Shown: positions 41,410 to 51,664, numbered from the stretch's first letter. The stretch: 64,000 nucleotides of DNA from Desulfotruncus arcticus DSM 17038 (GCF_900113335.1 NZ_FOOX01000001.1:186001-250000), one strand, 5' to 3'. A program made the numbers and translations. The notes: generated by a model not told the origin, from the sequence alone.

Positions 41410-42698
41410 TTGATCGATACACCCTGTCTGAGATGAAAGCAATCTGGTCTCAGGAAAACAAATACCGTAAATGGCTGGATGTGGAAATAGGCGCCTGCGA
41501 GGCTATGAACCAGCTGGGTATCGTGCCGGATGACGCACTGCGTGAGATTAAGGAAAAGGCTGATTTTACGGTGGCACGGATAGAAGAAATTGAGGAAATC
41601 ACCAATCACGATGTTATCGCCTTTACTACCTGTGTGGCGGAATACGTGGGTGAAGCCTCTAAATATATCCACCTGGGACTGACCTCGTCCGACGTGGTGG
41701 ATACGGCACTGGCTGTTCAAATTAAAGAAGCGGGCGAAAAGATCGTCAGCAGGCTGGAAAAACTAAACCAGGTGCTGCTGGATCAAGCCAAAAAACACCG
41801 TTATACGATAATGATTGGGCGTACCCACGGCATTCATGCCGAGCCGACCACCTTTGGTCTGAAAATGCTGCTGTGGGTGGCTGAAAACGAGCGCAATATT
41901 GACCGGATGAAGCACGCGCTGGATACCATCAGCGCGGGTAAAATATCCGGTGCGGTTGGCACTTACGCCAATATCGACCCGTTCATCGAAGAATATGTAT
42001 GTAAAAAACTGGGTTTAACGCCTGCCAGAGTATCCACCCAAATTTTACAAAGGGACAGGCATGCAGAGTTTATGACCACGCTGGCCGTAATTGGCAGCTC
42101 TCTGGAAAAGTTTGCTACAGAAATTAGAAGCTTGCAGCGCACCGATATACTGGAAGCTGAAGAATACTTTAAAAAAGGTCAAAAAGGGTCTTCGGCCATG
42201 CCGCACAAGCGCAATCCCATCACTACAGAACGGATCAGCGGAATGGCCAGATTGCTGCGGGGCAATGCCCTGGCCGCCATGGAAAACGTTTCTTTGTGGC
42301 ACGAGCGCGATATATCCCATTCCTCAGTGGAAAGAGTGATCATACCAGACAGCACCATTACCTTGGATTACATGCTTTATAAATTTGCCGACATCATGGA
42401 AAATCTCATCGTTTACCCGGAAAATATGAAGAAAAACCTTGACCGCACGCACGGCCTGATTTTCTCCCAGCGCGTACTGCTGAAGCTGGTCGACCAAGGT
42501 TTGTCCAGAGAACGAGCCTATGAATTGGTACAGCGCAACGCCATGCAATCCTGGAGCACCGGGGATGATTTCCGCCAACTGCTGTTAGCTGACAGCGATG
42601 TCATGAGCTCTTTGACGGAAAAAGAAATTGCAGGACTGTTTGATTACAGTTATCACCTGCAGCACGTAGACGACATCTTCAAGCGTTTCGGTTTATAG
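41406..42698 (+). CDS. purB: Adenylosuccinate lyase
   Basis: A 430-residue fumarase-superfamily enzyme acting twice in purine synthesis (SAICAR to AICAR and adenylosuccinate to AMP). The signature GSSAMPHKRNP and the segments TSSDVVDTA and GRTHGIHAEPTTFG are clear. TTG 41406 overlaps the purE stop by 4 bp, behind GGGAGGAAGC. Confidence 0.95.
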   Translation: MIDRYTLSEMKAIWSQENKYRKWLDVEIGACEAMNQLGIVPDDALREIKEKADFTVARIEEIEEITNHDVIAFTTCVAEYVGEASKYIHLGLTSSDVVDTALAVQIKEAGEKIVSRLEKLNQVLLDQAKKHRYTIMIGRTHGIHAEPTTFGLKMLLWVAENERNIDRMKHALDTISAGKISGAVGTYANIDPFIEEYVCKKLGLTPARVSTQILQRDRHAEFMTTLAVIGSSLEKFATEIRSLQRTDILEAEEYFKKGQKGSSAMPHKRNPITTERISGMARLLRGNALAAMENVSLWHERDISHSSVERVIIPDSTITLDYMLYKFADIMENLIVYPENMKKNLDRTHGLIFSQRVLLKLVDQGLSRERAYELVQRNAMQSWSTGDDFRQLLLADSDVMSSLTEKEIAGLFDYSYHLQHVDDIFKRFGL

Positions 42699-42945
42699 GA
42701 GCGGACGACCCTGCCTGCCCGGACCTACGTTGGATGTTACTTTAAGATTGCCACGTTGCAAGGCGATCCGGGGATTCTTGGAGCAAGCGGAGCACTGGAT
42801 GCGGGAAATAGCCGATGAAAATTGCGCAGCGCGCGGAAGGAACCAACGGAACACCAGGTACAAGTAACGTAACAACAGGAACGAGGATACACCTCTTCTT
42901 AGGGTTTAAGGTTGAAGGAATGATTCCAATAAAAAAAAGGAGTTA
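42699..42945. repeat. Composite repeats between purB and purC
   Basis: A gap of about 250 bp without an ORF. It holds a piece of family B (GATTGCCACG at 42750 and ACACCTCTTCTTAGG near 42890, as in the flgE-fliL gap) and a copy of family C (42821-42873, GCGCAGCGCGCGGAAGGAACCAACGG with TACAAGTAACGTAA). Confidence 0.75.
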
Positions 42946-42950
42946 AGAGC

Positions 42951-43658
42951 ATGTTGAAAAAAGAGCAGCTTTATGAGGGGAAAGCCAAAAAAGTATACCG
43001 CACCGATAACCCTGATTTATATTGGATTGAATACAAAGATGATGCTACAGCTTTTAACGGCTTAAAGAAAGGAACCATTGCCAACAAAGGTGAATTAAAT
43101 AATCTTATATCGGCTTATTTTTTCCGCCTGCTTGCGGAAAACGGTATTGAGTCACACTTTGTTGAGGAAAAATCCGAACGGGAAATGGTAGTAAAGTCAT
43201 TGCAAATTATCCCTGTTGAGGTTGTGGTTCGCAATATTGCCGCAGGCAGCCTGGCCAAGCGACTGGGGCTGGAAGAGGGGACAGTGATGTCCCGCACCGT
43301 AGTTGAGAACTACTACAAAAGTGATGAACTGGGCGATCCCTTGATTAATAGTGATCACATCAGAGCACTGAACCTGGCGACACCCGAACAAATGGCCGAC
43401 ATCAGAGCAATAGCGCTTAAAGTAAACGAAATATTGCGTGCTCACCTGGCGGAGCGGGAACTGGACCTGATCGACTTTAAACTAGAGTTCGGCCTGCATA
43501 ACGGCCAGCTGTTGCTGGGTGATGAAATATCGCCGGATACATGCCGCTTCTGGGATAAGAACACCAAGGAAAAACTGGACAAAGACCGTTTCCGCCGCGA
43601 TCTCGGCAATGTAGAAGAAGCCTATAAGGAAGTATACCGGCGCTTAACCGGCCGTTAA
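42951..43658 (+). CDS. purC: SAICAR synthetase PurC
   Basis: A 235-residue ligase joining CAIR and aspartate. The start [18 protein letters not shown], the [15 protein letters not shown] and [17 protein letters not shown] motifs, and DFKLEFG are canonical. AAGGAG precedes ATG 42951. It is followed by purF; the usual purS-purQ-purL block is absent here. Confidence 0.95.
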   Translation: MLKKEQLYEGKAKKVYRTDNPDLYWIEYKDDATAFNGLKKGTIANKGELNNLISAYFFRLLAENGIESHFVEEKSEREMVVKSLQIIPVEVVVRNIAAGSLAKRLGLEEGTVMSRTVVENYYKSDELGDPLINSDHIRALNLATPEQMADIRAIALKVNEILRAHLAERELDLIDFKLEFGLHNGQLLLGDEISPDTCRFWDKNTKEKLDKDRFRRDLGNVEEAYKEVYRRLTGR

Positions 43659-43692
43659 ACACCAAATAAAATTTATATCTGGGGGAGATAGC

Positions 43693-45129
43693 ATGGCAGT
43701 TCGCCGTCCCGGATTTTATAATCAAATAATGTTGCCCGACAAGCCCAGGGAGGAATGCGGAGTCTTCGGAATTTATGCCCCCGGCTGTGATGTGGCCAAG
43801 CTAACCTATTACGGGCTGTACGCTTTGCAGCACCGCGGGCAGGAAAGCGCCGGCGTTGCCGTTGCCAACGGTGACAAGGTTCAGCTATACAAGGGCATGG
43901 GGCTTGTGGCAGAAGTGTTTGCAGGGGATCAACTGGATGGCCTTCAGGGTCACTTGGCTATCGGGCATGTTAGGTATTCAACCACGGGGGCCAGCCACCC
44001 GGTTAACGCCCAGCCGCTGCTGTTCAGGTATGTCGGCGGGATGTTGGGTCTGGCGCATAACGGGAATTTAACCAATGTTACCGAATTGCGCTCCATGCTG
44101 ATGGCCACCGGCGCGGTTTTTCAATCTTCAACCGACAGTGAGGTTATTGTTAATATTATTGCCAGGTCGGCCCAAAACGGCTTGGAAGAGGGCCTGGTAA
44201 AAAGCATGATTGATATTAAAGGCGCTTATTCGCTGGTAATTATTACCGAGAATAAGCTTGTTGCCGTCCGTGACCCCAACGGATTCCGACCGCTCTGCCT
44301 GGGGTCGCTGGGGGATGGCTATGTCATAGCCTCGGAGTCCTGCGCTCTGGATACTGTGGGAGCCAAGTTTATCCGCGACCTGCAGCCGGGTGAAATTGTT
44401 GTGATAAGCGACAAGGGCCTGGAGTCCATCCAGGTATTAAAGCCGCGTAAACGAGCCCACTGTATTTTTGAGTATATTTATTTTGCCCGCCCGGACAGCA
44501 TTATTGACGGGTACAATGTGAACAAAGTCAGACGGGAAATGGGCCGGGTGCTGGCCAACGAATACCCCGTTGAGGCCGATGTGGTCATACCGGTGCCCGA
44601 CTCCGGCACTGCCGCGGCCAGAGGTTATGCCGAGGCCTCCGGTATTCCCTTTGAAGAGGGCCTGATGAAAAACCGGTACATTGGCCGTACCTTTATCCAG
44701 CCCAACCAACAAATCCGCGATTTGGGGGTTAGGCTAAAACTGAATCCGGTGCGGGAAGTGCTTAATGGTAAAAGAGTTGTGATGGTGGACGATTCCATCG
44801 TACGCGGCACAACCAGCAATAAACTTGTAGCTATGCTGCGCGAGTGCGGTGTCCGCGAGGTTCATATGTGTCTGAGTTCACCGCCGATAACCAATTCCTG
44901 TTATTATGGCATTGATACTTCAAACGAAAAAGAATTGATAGCAGCACAGAAATCGCTGGAGGAAATCAGGCGTTCAATCGGCGCGGACGGCCTGCACTAC
45001 CTGTCATTGGAAGGGCTGCTTGATATTTTCGGGGAAGATCGCAATAATTTTTGCACAGCCTGTTTCAATGGCAGCTACCCCATCGAGATTGCCAAACCAA
45101 AAGATACGGGTAAGTATAGCCTGGAATAA
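43693..45129 (+). CDS. purF: Amidophosphoribosyltransferase PurF
   Basis: A 478-residue enzyme making phosphoribosylamine from PRPP and glutamine, the first committed step. A propeptide of 21 residues precedes the N-terminal nucleophile Cys22 (EECGVFG), as in the Bacillus type. PRPP loop VMVDDSIVRGTTS is intact. Cysteines in AHCIFEY and NNFCTACFNGSYP are the expected [4Fe-4S] ligands, which would make it oxygen-sensitive. GGGGGAG precedes ATG 43693. Confidence 0.96.
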   Translation: MAVRRPGFYNQIMLPDKPREECGVFGIYAPGCDVAKLTYYGLYALQHRGQESAGVAVANGDKVQLYKGMGLVAEVFAGDQLDGLQGHLAIGHVRYSTTGASHPVNAQPLLFRYVGGMLGLAHNGNLTNVTELRSMLMATGAVFQSSTDSEVIVNIIARSAQNGLEEGLVKSMIDIKGAYSLVIITENKLVAVRDPNGFRPLCLGSLGDGYVIASESCALDTVGAKFIRDLQPGEIVVISDKGLESIQVLKPRKRAHCIFEYIYFARPDSIIDGYNVNKVRREMGRVLANEYPVEADVVIPVPDSGTAAARGYAEASGIPFEEGLMKNRYIGRTFIQPNQQIRDLGVRLKLNPVREVLNGKRVVMVDDSIVRGTTSNKLVAMLRECGVREVHMCLSSPPITNSCYYGIDTSNEKELIAAQKSLEEIRRSIGADGLHYLSLEGLLDIFGEDRNNFCTACFNGSYPIEIAKPKDTGKYSLE

Positions 45130-45150
45130 CCTTTGAAACGAGGGATTTCT

Positions 45151-46188
45151 TTGCCTGATCGTAAAAATGTGACCTATGCGGACGCCGGGGTTAATATTGA
45201 TGCCGGCAACCGGGCTGTTGATTTAATGAAAAAATCCGTGCAAAGTACTTTTCGACCCGGCGTACTTACAGACATTGGAGGGTTCGGCGGACTTTTCACT
45301 CTTGATATTAAAAAATATCGTGAGCCCGTGCTGGTTTCCGGTACTGATGGAGTAGGCACCAAACTGCGTGTTGCTTTTATCGCCGACAAACATGACACTA
45401 TTGGCATTGACGCGGTGGCTATGTGTGTCAATGACATATTAACCCTTGGAGCTGAACCGCTTTTCTTTCTGGACTACCTGGCTGTTGGCAGGCTGAAGCC
45501 GGAAAAAGTGGCTCAAATAGTGGCCGGGGTTGCCGAGGGCTGCCGACAGTCCGGGTGCGCCCTGGTCGGCGGGGAAACTGCGGAAATGCCGGATTTTTAC
45601 GGAGATGGCGAGTATGATATCGCCGGTTTTGCTGTAGGAGTGGTGGACAGGTCAAAAATTATTGACGGAAAGTCGATTAACCCCGGTGATGCTTTAATTG
45701 GGTTACCGTCTTCGGGTTTGCACAGCAACGGTTACTCACTGGCACGCCGGGTGCTGCTGGATAACAATGATGAGCCTGAGCGAACTCATGAAGCTTTAGG
45801 CTGTTCAGTTATTGAAGAGATGCTGCGTCCAACCAGGATTTACGTCCCATTAGTACTGCCGCTGGTGAAAGCCGGCCGGCTTAAGGGGATGGCCCATATT
45901 ACCGGCGGTGGACTGCTGGAAAATGTGCCGAGAATACTTCCCGGGGGAACTTCTGTCCGTATCAATACCGACGCCTGGGAGCAACCGGCGGTGTTCGATG
46001 CAATTGCAGAAGCGGGCCCGGTTGAAAGGCTGGAAATGTACCGTGTTTTCAATATGGGTATAGGCATGGTGCTGGTGGTTGGTGCAACTGACGCGAACCG
46101 GATTGTAGACGAGCTGCAGGCTGAAGGGGAGGACGCACGCATTATCGGCAGTGTTACAGAGGGTAATGGAAAAGTCCAATTATTATGA
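45151..46188 (+). CDS. purM: AIR synthetase PurM
   Basis: A 345-residue ATP-dependent cyclase of FGAM. Motifs [35 protein letters not shown] and [14 protein letters not shown] are intact. TTG 45151 follows GAGGG at the right distance; TTG 45133 has no ribosome site. Its substrate FGAM must come from a synthetase not encoded here. Confidence 0.94.
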   Translation: MPDRKNVTYADAGVNIDAGNRAVDLMKKSVQSTFRPGVLTDIGGFGGLFTLDIKKYREPVLVSGTDGVGTKLRVAFIADKHDTIGIDAVAMCVNDILTLGAEPLFFLDYLAVGRLKPEKVAQIVAGVAEGCRQSGCALVGGETAEMPDFYGDGEYDIAGFAVGVVDRSKIIDGKSINPGDALIGLPSSGLHSNGYSLARRVLLDNNDEPERTHEALGCSVIEEMLRPTRIYVPLVLPLVKAGRLKGMAHITGGGLLENVPRILPGGTSVRINTDAWEQPAVFDAIAEAGPVERLEMYRVFNMGIGMVLVVGATDANRIVDELQAEGEDARIIGSVTEGNGKVQLL

Positions 46189-46218
46189 CTGTAATGTTTC
46201 ATGTATTAGGGGGAGAAT

Positions 46219-46830
46219 ATGAACAAGATCAACCTGGGAGTGCTGGCTTCAGGGCGGGGTTCAAACCTGCAATCGATTATGGATGCCTGCGGGGCCGGGC
46301 AAATACCTGCGCGGGTGGCTGTGGTCATAAGTGATAACAGCAGCGCTTTTGCGCTGGAAAGAGCCCGCCGGGCCGGAATCAATGCGGAATACATTAACCC
46401 CAAAGCTTTTTCCGGTAAAGGTAATTACGAACGGAAAATCGTTGAAGTATTACAACAAAACAACGTAGAGCTGGTCTGCCTGGCCGGATATATGAGGTTG
46501 GTAGGAAAGGCTTTGCTGGCTGCTTTTAATGAACGTGTTATTAATATCCATCCCGCACTGCTGCCCGCATTCCCCGGTTTGCACGCCCAGGAGCAGGCGT
46601 GGCATTACGGAGTAAAATTTAGCGGGTGTACTGTGCATTTTGTGGATGATGGGATGGATACCGGACCCATAATCCTGCAGGCAGTGGTACCCGTTCATGC
46701 TTCAGATACGACTGATACACTGGCTGAGCGCATTTTGGAGCAGGAGCATAAAATCTACCCCGAGGCTGTGCGACTGTTTTGCGAGGGCAAACTGGAAATC
46801 CAAGGCCGGAAGGTATACCTGAAAGAATAA
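46219..46830 (+). CDS. purN: GAR formyltransferase PurN
   Basis: A 203-residue folate-dependent transferase. VLASGRGSNLQSI at the N-terminus, catalytic NIHPALLPAFPGLHA and the GCTVHFVDDGMDTGPII segment (with the essential Asp) are present. GGGGGAG precedes ATG 46219. Confidence 0.95.
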   Translation: MNKINLGVLASGRGSNLQSIMDACGAGQIPARVAVVISDNSSAFALERARRAGINAEYINPKAFSGKGNYERKIVEVLQQNNVELVCLAGYMRLVGKALLAAFNERVINIHPALLPAFPGLHAQEQAWHYGVKFSGCTVHFVDDGMDTGPIILQAVVPVHASDTTDTLAERILEQEHKIYPEAVRLFCEGKLEIQGRKVYLKE

Positions 46831-46840
46831 GGGATCTGGA

Positions 46841-46901
46841 AATTGCGCAGCGCACGGAGGGAACCACCGGAGCGCCAATACAAGTAACGTAAAAAATTTC
46901 C
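46841..46901. repeat. Repeat family C, copy 3 (purN-purH gap)
   Basis: ATTGCGCAGCGCACGGAGG, GAACCACCGGAGCGCC and ATACAAGTAACGTAAAAA, ending just before the purH ribosome site GGAGGG. Confidence 0.8.
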
Positions 46902-46917
46902 ATGTAGGAGGGATATA

Positions 46918-48459
46918 ATGGCAATTAAGCGAGCTCTACTCAGCGTGTCCAATAAAAACGGGCTGGTTGACTTTGCCCGGGAACTGGCACAGTGCGGGTT
47001 TGAAATCGTTTCTACAGGCGGTACCGCCAAAACACTGCGTGAAGCCGGAGTACCTGTAATTTACATATCAGAAGTCACCGGTTTCCCGGAAATTTTAGAT
47101 GGCCGGGTTAAAACCCTGCATCCCAAGGTACACGGTGGTATCCTGGCCATGCGCAATGATGATCATCTGGCTCAGTTAAAAGAAAACAATATTGCACCAA
47201 TCGACCTGGTGGTGGTAAACCTTTATCCTTTCCGTGAAACGGTTGCCAAGCCGGGCGTTACCCTGGAAGAAGCCATTGAAAACATTGATATTGGCGGTCC
47301 GTCCATGGTGCGGGCTGCGGCTAAGAATTACCGGCATGTTCTGGTGGTGGTTAGCCCGGCCAGGTATAACCAGGTGCTGGAGACAATTAAATCAGGAGCT
47401 GTCGGCGAAGAATACCGCCTAGAACTGGCCAAAGAAGCATTTGCCCACACAGCAGCCTATGACGCGGCCATCTCCGGCTATCTCAGCGGGTTAAATGATG
47501 CCGGCCAGGGTTTCCCTGCTGTCTGGCAGCAGCGCTATGAACTGGTGCAAACTCTGAGATATGGTGAAAACCCACACCAAAAAGCTGCTTTTTACCGCGA
47601 CCCGTCCGTGACGGGGGCTTGTATTGGTAACGCTGTGCAGCTGAACGGTAAGGAACTGTCTTATAATAATATTCTTGACATCAACGCAGCGTTTGAGGCT
47701 GTTAAGGAATTCAGTGCGCCATCCGCCGTAATAGTGAAACATAACAACCCTTGCGGCACTGCCAGCGCGGGTAATGCCCTGGACGCTTATAAAAGGGCTT
47801 ATGAGGGAGACCCTGTTTCCGCTTATGGAGGAATTGCCGCTTTCAATACCGTTGTAGATGCGGCCACAGCCGAAGAAATGAATAAAATATTCCTGGAAGC
47901 GGTTATTGCTCCCGGTTACGATGAAGATGCACTGGCTATTTTAAAACAAAAACAAGGCCTGCGGGTATTAAAAACAGATGCCTTGACCGCCCGGTCTTCC
48001 GACGGGTTTGACTTGCGCAAAGTAAATGGCGGTTTGCTGGTGCAAAGCTTTGACCGCGGAGTCGTGGACATCGATAAACTGAAAGTTGTGACTAAGCGCG
48101 AGCCCAGCCAGGAGGAAATGGATAACCTGCTGTTTGGCATGGCTGTAGTAAAACATGTCAAGTCCAACGCTATTGTAATTGTTAAAAACAAAAAAGTGTT
48201 GGGTGTGGGCGCGGGCCAAATGAACCGGGTGACTTCCACGCGCATCGCTCTGGCTCAGGCTGGCGAAGAGGCCAGGGGAGCCGTACTTGCTTCCGACGCG
48301 TTCTTCCCCTTTAGTGACTCCCTGGAAGAAGCGGCTGCGGCAGGCATCAGCGCAGTGATCCAGCCCGGCGGCTCTATTCGGGATCAGGAATCAATAGAAT
48401 TAGCTGATAAGAATGGCATTGCCATGGTCTTTACGGGCATGCGCCACTTTAGGCACTAA
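46918..48459 (+). CDS. purH: AICAR transformylase / IMP cyclohydrolase PurH
   Basis: A 513-residue bifunctional enzyme for the last two steps to IMP. The N-terminal MGS-like cyclohydrolase domain (about 1-195) has [16 protein letters not shown] and [13 protein letters not shown]; the C-terminal transformylase domain has [14 protein letters not shown], the KHNNPCG catalytic Lys-His pair and [20 protein letters not shown] precedes ATG 46918. Confidence 0.96.
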   Translation: MAIKRALLSVSNKNGLVDFARELAQCGFEIVSTGGTAKTLREAGVPVIYISEVTGFPEILDGRVKTLHPKVHGGILAMRNDDHLAQLKENNIAPIDLVVVNLYPFRETVAKPGVTLEEAIENIDIGGPSMVRAAAKNYRHVLVVVSPARYNQVLETIKSGAVGEEYRLELAKEAFAHTAAYDAAISGYLSGLNDAGQGFPAVWQQRYELVQTLRYGENPHQKAAFYRDPSVTGACIGNAVQLNGKELSYNNILDINAAFEAVKEFSAPSAVIVKHNNPCGTASAGNALDAYKRAYEGDPVSAYGGIAAFNTVVDAATAEEMNKIFLEAVIAPGYDEDALAILKQKQGLRVLKTDALTARSSDGFDLRKVNGGLLVQSFDRGVVDIDKLKVVTKREPSQEEMDNLLFGMAVVKHVKSNAIVIVKNKKVLGVGAGQMNRVTSTRIALAQAGEEARGAVLASDAFFPFSDSLEEAAAAGISAVIQPGGSIRDQESIELADKNGIAMVFTGMRHFRH

Positions 48460-48477
48460 ACCGTAAGGAGGGATAAT

Positions 48478-49743
48478 TTGAAAGTATTAGTAGTTGGCGG
48501 CGGCGGGCGGGAGCACGCCCTGGTTTGGAAATTAAGCCGGAGTCCCCGGGTAAAAAAGATTTTTTGTGCGCCGGGGAACGCCGGTATTTCCAGTCTGGCT
48601 GAGTGCGTTAATATTCAGGCTGAAAACATTCCGGCCATCGTTGACCTGGTCAGACAGCATAAATTTGATCTTACCGTGGTAGGGCCGGAAGCGCCCCTGG
48701 TGGCCGGGCTGGTGGACAGGCTTGAAGCTGAAGGGTACCCGGTCTTCGGGCCGCGGCAACGGGCGGCTGAGCTGGAAGGCAGTAAAGTTTTGGCCAAAGA
48801 AGTTATGCGTAAATATAATATACCCACAGCAGAGTATGAGGTGTTTGAAGACGCCGCAGAAGCCAGAAGCTATATTCGAAAAGTCGGAGTTCCCTGTGTG
48901 ATTAAGGCCGACGGCCTTGCTGCCGGCAAAGGTGTGATAGTGGCGGAAGACGAGCAAGTTGCCCTTGATGCCATTGACTTCATCATGCGGGATAGGGCAT
49001 TTGGTGCGGCCGGCACCAGAATTGTTATTGAAGAATGTTTGCGGGGCGAGGAAGTAAGCTTACTGGCGTTTACCGACGGGGAACAGGTTATACCGATGAT
49101 CCCGGCCCAGGATCACAAACGGGTATTCGACGAGGACAAGGGGCTGAATACCGGCGGGATGGGTGCCTACGCGCCGGCGCCTGTGCTTACTGAGGCGCAA
49201 AAACAGGAAGTTATGGAAAAGGTGATGATCCCCACCGTACGCGGCATGGCTCAGGAAGATCGTCCCTACAAAGGGGTATTGTACGCCGGACTTATGATGA
49301 CCGAAAAAGGTCCTAAAGTACTTGAATTCAATGCCCGGTTTGGTGACCCTGAAGCCCAGCCGATACTGATGATGCTTGAATCTGATCTGGATGACGTTAT
49401 TGGCGCCATTTTAGCCGGCGAACTAAACAAAGTGAACCTCCGCTGGAGCGAAGGCGCTGCTGTTTGCGTTGTTTTGGCTTCAGGCGGGTACCCCGGAGAT
49501 TACGCCAAAGGTTTAGAAATCAGCGGGCTTGATGCTATGCCGGAAAATGTAGTGGCTTTTCACTCCGGCACGGCTATGCGTAACGGCCGCGTGGTAACTG
49601 CCGGAGGCAGAGTGCTGGGCATAACCGCCAAATCCGGAAGCATTTCCGAGGCGATCGACCAGGCCTACCAGGGCGTCTCCCGGGTTCGCTTTGAAGGCAT
49701 GCACTACCGCAGGGACATAGGCCAAAAAGCGCTGGGGAAGTAG
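48478..49743 (+). CDS. purD: Phosphoribosylamine-glycine ligase PurD
   Basis: A 421-residue ATP-grasp enzyme making [18 protein letters not shown] starts the protein, with [12 protein letters not shown], the ATP-grasp core [14 protein letters not shown] and [19 protein letters not shown] 48478 follows AAGGAGGG. It is the last gene of the pur operon. Confidence 0.96.
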   Translation: MKVLVVGGGGREHALVWKLSRSPRVKKIFCAPGNAGISSLAECVNIQAENIPAIVDLVRQHKFDLTVVGPEAPLVAGLVDRLEAEGYPVFGPRQRAAELEGSKVLAKEVMRKYNIPTAEYEVFEDAAEARSYIRKVGVPCVIKADGLAAGKGVIVAEDEQVALDAIDFIMRDRAFGAAGTRIVIEECLRGEEVSLLAFTDGEQVIPMIPAQDHKRVFDEDKGLNTGGMGAYAPAPVLTEAQKQEVMEKVMIPTVRGMAQEDRPYKGVLYAGLMMTEKGPKVLEFNARFGDPEAQPILMMLESDLDDVIGAILAGELNKVNLRWSEGAAVCVVLASGGYPGDYAKGLEISGLDAMPENVVAFHSGTAMRNGRVVTAGGRVLGITAKSGSISEAIDQAYQGVSRVRFEGMHYRRDIGQKALGK

Positions 49744-49791
49744 GGGAACCACCGGATCGCCGGATATAAGTAACTTGAAAAATTTACCTAA
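49743..49791. repeat. Repeat family C, copy 4 (after purD)
   Basis: GGGGAACCACCGGATCGCCGGATATAAGTAAC with a following AAAAATTT, a shortened copy lacking the GCGCAGCGC part. Confidence 0.7.
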
Positions 49792-49810
49792 ATAGTCCCT
49801 TAAAGAGAAA

Positions 49811-49846
49811 AAAGATAACCGTACAATTCTGCGGTTATCTTTTTTA
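49811..49846 (+). terminator. Terminator of the pur operon
   Basis: Perfect 11-bp stem AAAGATAACCG (49811-49821) with CGGTTATCTTT (49832-49842) and a run of T residues. Confidence 0.92.
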
Positions 49847-49892
49847 GTTTACCACTTTGCCATGTGAAAGGATTTGCTTGTTTCATGGCGAA

Positions 49893-49939
49893 TTGCATTG
49901 TATAAAACCAGAAATAATAAACTGTTATAGTTTATTATT
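49893..49939 (+). promoter_or_regulatory. Promoter and perfect operator-like dyad before yerC/hisR
   Basis: A perfect 10-bp inverted repeat AATAATAAAC (49913-49922) and GTTTATTATT (49930-49939) with a 7-nt spacer. A candidate -35 TTGCAT (49893-49898) and -10 TAATAA (49915-49920, 16-nt spacer) place the dyad over the -10 region, a repression geometry. The dimeric TrpR-like protein encoded next is the natural candidate to bind it. Confidence 0.55.
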
Positions 49940-49961
49940 CAAATTCGGGGGGAAGTTTCTC

Positions 49962-50279
49962 GTGGTATACAATGGAAAGCTGAGAGACCAGCTTGTAGAC
50001 CAGTTTTTTAATGCCATATTGGAGTTAAGGGACTTAGATGAGTGCTACCAATTTTTTGAGGATGTTGCCACTGTGGCCGAAATTAAATCTTTTGCCCAAA
50101 GACTGGAAGTGGCCAGAATGCTGCGTGCCAATTACACCTATGGAGATATTGCAACAAGTACCGGCGCAAGCACTGCCACGATTAGCAGGGTTAAACGATG
50201 CCTAAATTATGGCGCTGACGGCTACAAAACCATATTGGACCGGTTAAAAGCCGCTGATAAAAGTATTGACATACCATAA
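49962..50279 (+). CDS. yerC: YerC/YecD-type TrpR-like regulator (probable HisR)
   Basis: A 105-residue helical DNA-binding protein of the TrpR superfamily. It starts with a LRDQLVDQFFNAILELRD segment, has ECYQFFEDVATVAEIKSFAQRLEVARML, and then the helix-turn-helix YGDIATSTGASTATISRVKRCL. Family members next to his genes are predicted repressors of histidine synthesis (HisR); with hisD 60 bp downstream that is the likely role here. GTG 49962 follows GGGGGGAAG; the longer frame to 49857 would cross the promoter and dyad. Confidence 0.88.
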   Translation: MVYNGKLRDQLVDQFFNAILELRDLDECYQFFEDVATVAEIKSFAQRLEVARMLRANYTYGDIATSTGASTATISRVKRCLNYGADGYKTILDRLKAADKSIDIP

Positions 50280-50341
50280 CGAAGTGTTTAATATTTTATC
50301 ATGTCAACATTTTAACGTAATAAAGCACTGGGGGTGCTCCG

Positions 50342-51664
50342 TTGATCAGAGTGATTAAACCGAGAGATGATGGTCTATCCGAAATATTGGCGAATAGAGC
50401 GTTGGATCTTGAACAAGTTGATGAACAAGTTAAGGAGATAATTAAAACAGTAAGAACCGGGGGAGATGACGGGCTATGCGCCGTTACCGCCCGGCTGGAC
50501 GGTGTTGAAATAGTTCCGGGGGATTTACTTGTCAGCCAAGCTGAAATAAAGGAAGCATATCAAGCTGTAAATAAAGAATTTCTTTCGGCTTTGCGCCAGG
50601 CTGCCGAAAACATTAAAAATTTCCACCGGCGCCAGCTCAGAAATTCGTGGTTTGAACCCAGGCCAGAAGGTGTTACACTGGGCCAGTTGATTACCCCGCT
50701 GCACCGAGTTGGTATTTATGTGCCGGGCGGTAAGGCTTCCTACCCTTCATCAGTTCTAATGAATGCTCTTCCGGCCACCGTGGCCGGGGTGAAAGAAATA
50801 GTTATGGTCACTCCGCCCGGCAAAGACGGCTCTGTTAACCCATACACACTGGTGGCGGCTTCCGAGGCGGGTATTGCAGAAATATACCGGGTGGGTGGTG
50901 CGCAAGCCATTGCTGCTCTGGCCTATGGTACAGAAACTATACCCGGGGTTGAAAAAATCACCGGACCGGGAAATATTTATGTCACAGCAGCTAAGCGGCA
51001 GGTTTTTGGCACTGTGGATATTGATATGCTGGCCGGACCCAGTGAGGTGCTGATTATTGCCGATGGCGCAGCCAGACCTGATTTTGTAGCGGCAGACATG
51101 CTGGCACAGGCTGAGCATGATGAAATGGCGTCGGCCATACTGGTGACAAACGATACAAAGCTTGCAGAAATGGTTAAAAACGAATTGGCACAACAAATTG
51201 TTAAAATATCGAGGCGGGAGATAGCTGAAAAGTCAATTATCGAACGAGGGGCCATAATCATTACTGAGGCAATGGAAAACTGTATTCAAATAGCCAATGC
51301 ATACGCGCCGGAGCACCTGGAACTGCAGGTTCTGGAGCCCTACCGGTGGCTGGGCGGCATTAGAAATGCCGGCGCAGTTTTTATCGGCGCATTTTCGCCG
51401 GAACCGGTCGGCGATTATTTTGCGGGACCAAATCACGTGTTACCCACCGGGGGCACGGCAAAATTCTTTTCCCCGCTCAATGTCGATACATTTATGAAAA
51501 AAACCAGCTTGATTGATTACTCGATGCAGGCGCTGTGTACGGACGGAAGGCAAATCATGGCTCTGGCGGCGACAGAAGGACTGGACGCTCACGCCAAAGC
51601 CGTTGGGATCAGGCTCGAACAGAGAGAAACCGGACAAGGGCAGGACGGGGGTAGTTTAAAATGA
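50342..51664 (+). CDS. hisD: Histidinol dehydrogenase HisD
   Basis: A 440-residue zinc enzyme for the last two steps of histidine synthesis. IYVPGGKASYPSSVLMNALPA, GPGNIYVTAAKR, the catalytic AQAEHDEMASAILVT and the metal/substrate segment GPNHVLPTGG are intact. TTG 50342 follows GGGGGTG. The hisG/hisZ genes that often precede it are absent. Confidence 0.96.
   Translation: MIRVIKPRDDGLSEILANRALDLEQVDEQVKEIIKTVRTGGDDGLCAVTARLDGVEIVPGDLLVSQAEIKEAYQAVNKEFLSALRQAAENIKNFHRRQLRNSWFEPRPEGVTLGQLITPLHRVGIYVPGGKASYPSSVLMNALPATVAGVKEIVMVTPPGKDGSVNPYTLVAASEAGIAEIYRVGGAQAIAALAYGTETIPGVEKITGPGNIYVTAAKRQVFGTVDIDMLAGPSEVLIIADGAARPDFVAADMLAQAEHDEMASAILVTNDTKLAEMVKNELAQQIVKISRREIAEKSIIERGAIIITEAMENCIQIANAYAPEHLELQVLEPYRWLGGIRNAGAVFIGAFSPEPVGDYFAGPNHVLPTGGTAKFFSPLNVDTFMKKTSLIDYSMQALCTDGRQIMALAATEGLDAHAKAVGIRLEQRETGQGQDGGSLK

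Noticed and set aside
50280-50341. T-box or His-rich leader peptide before hisD
   Set aside because: The gap is only 62 bp, with no T-box motif, no run of His codons and no terminator.
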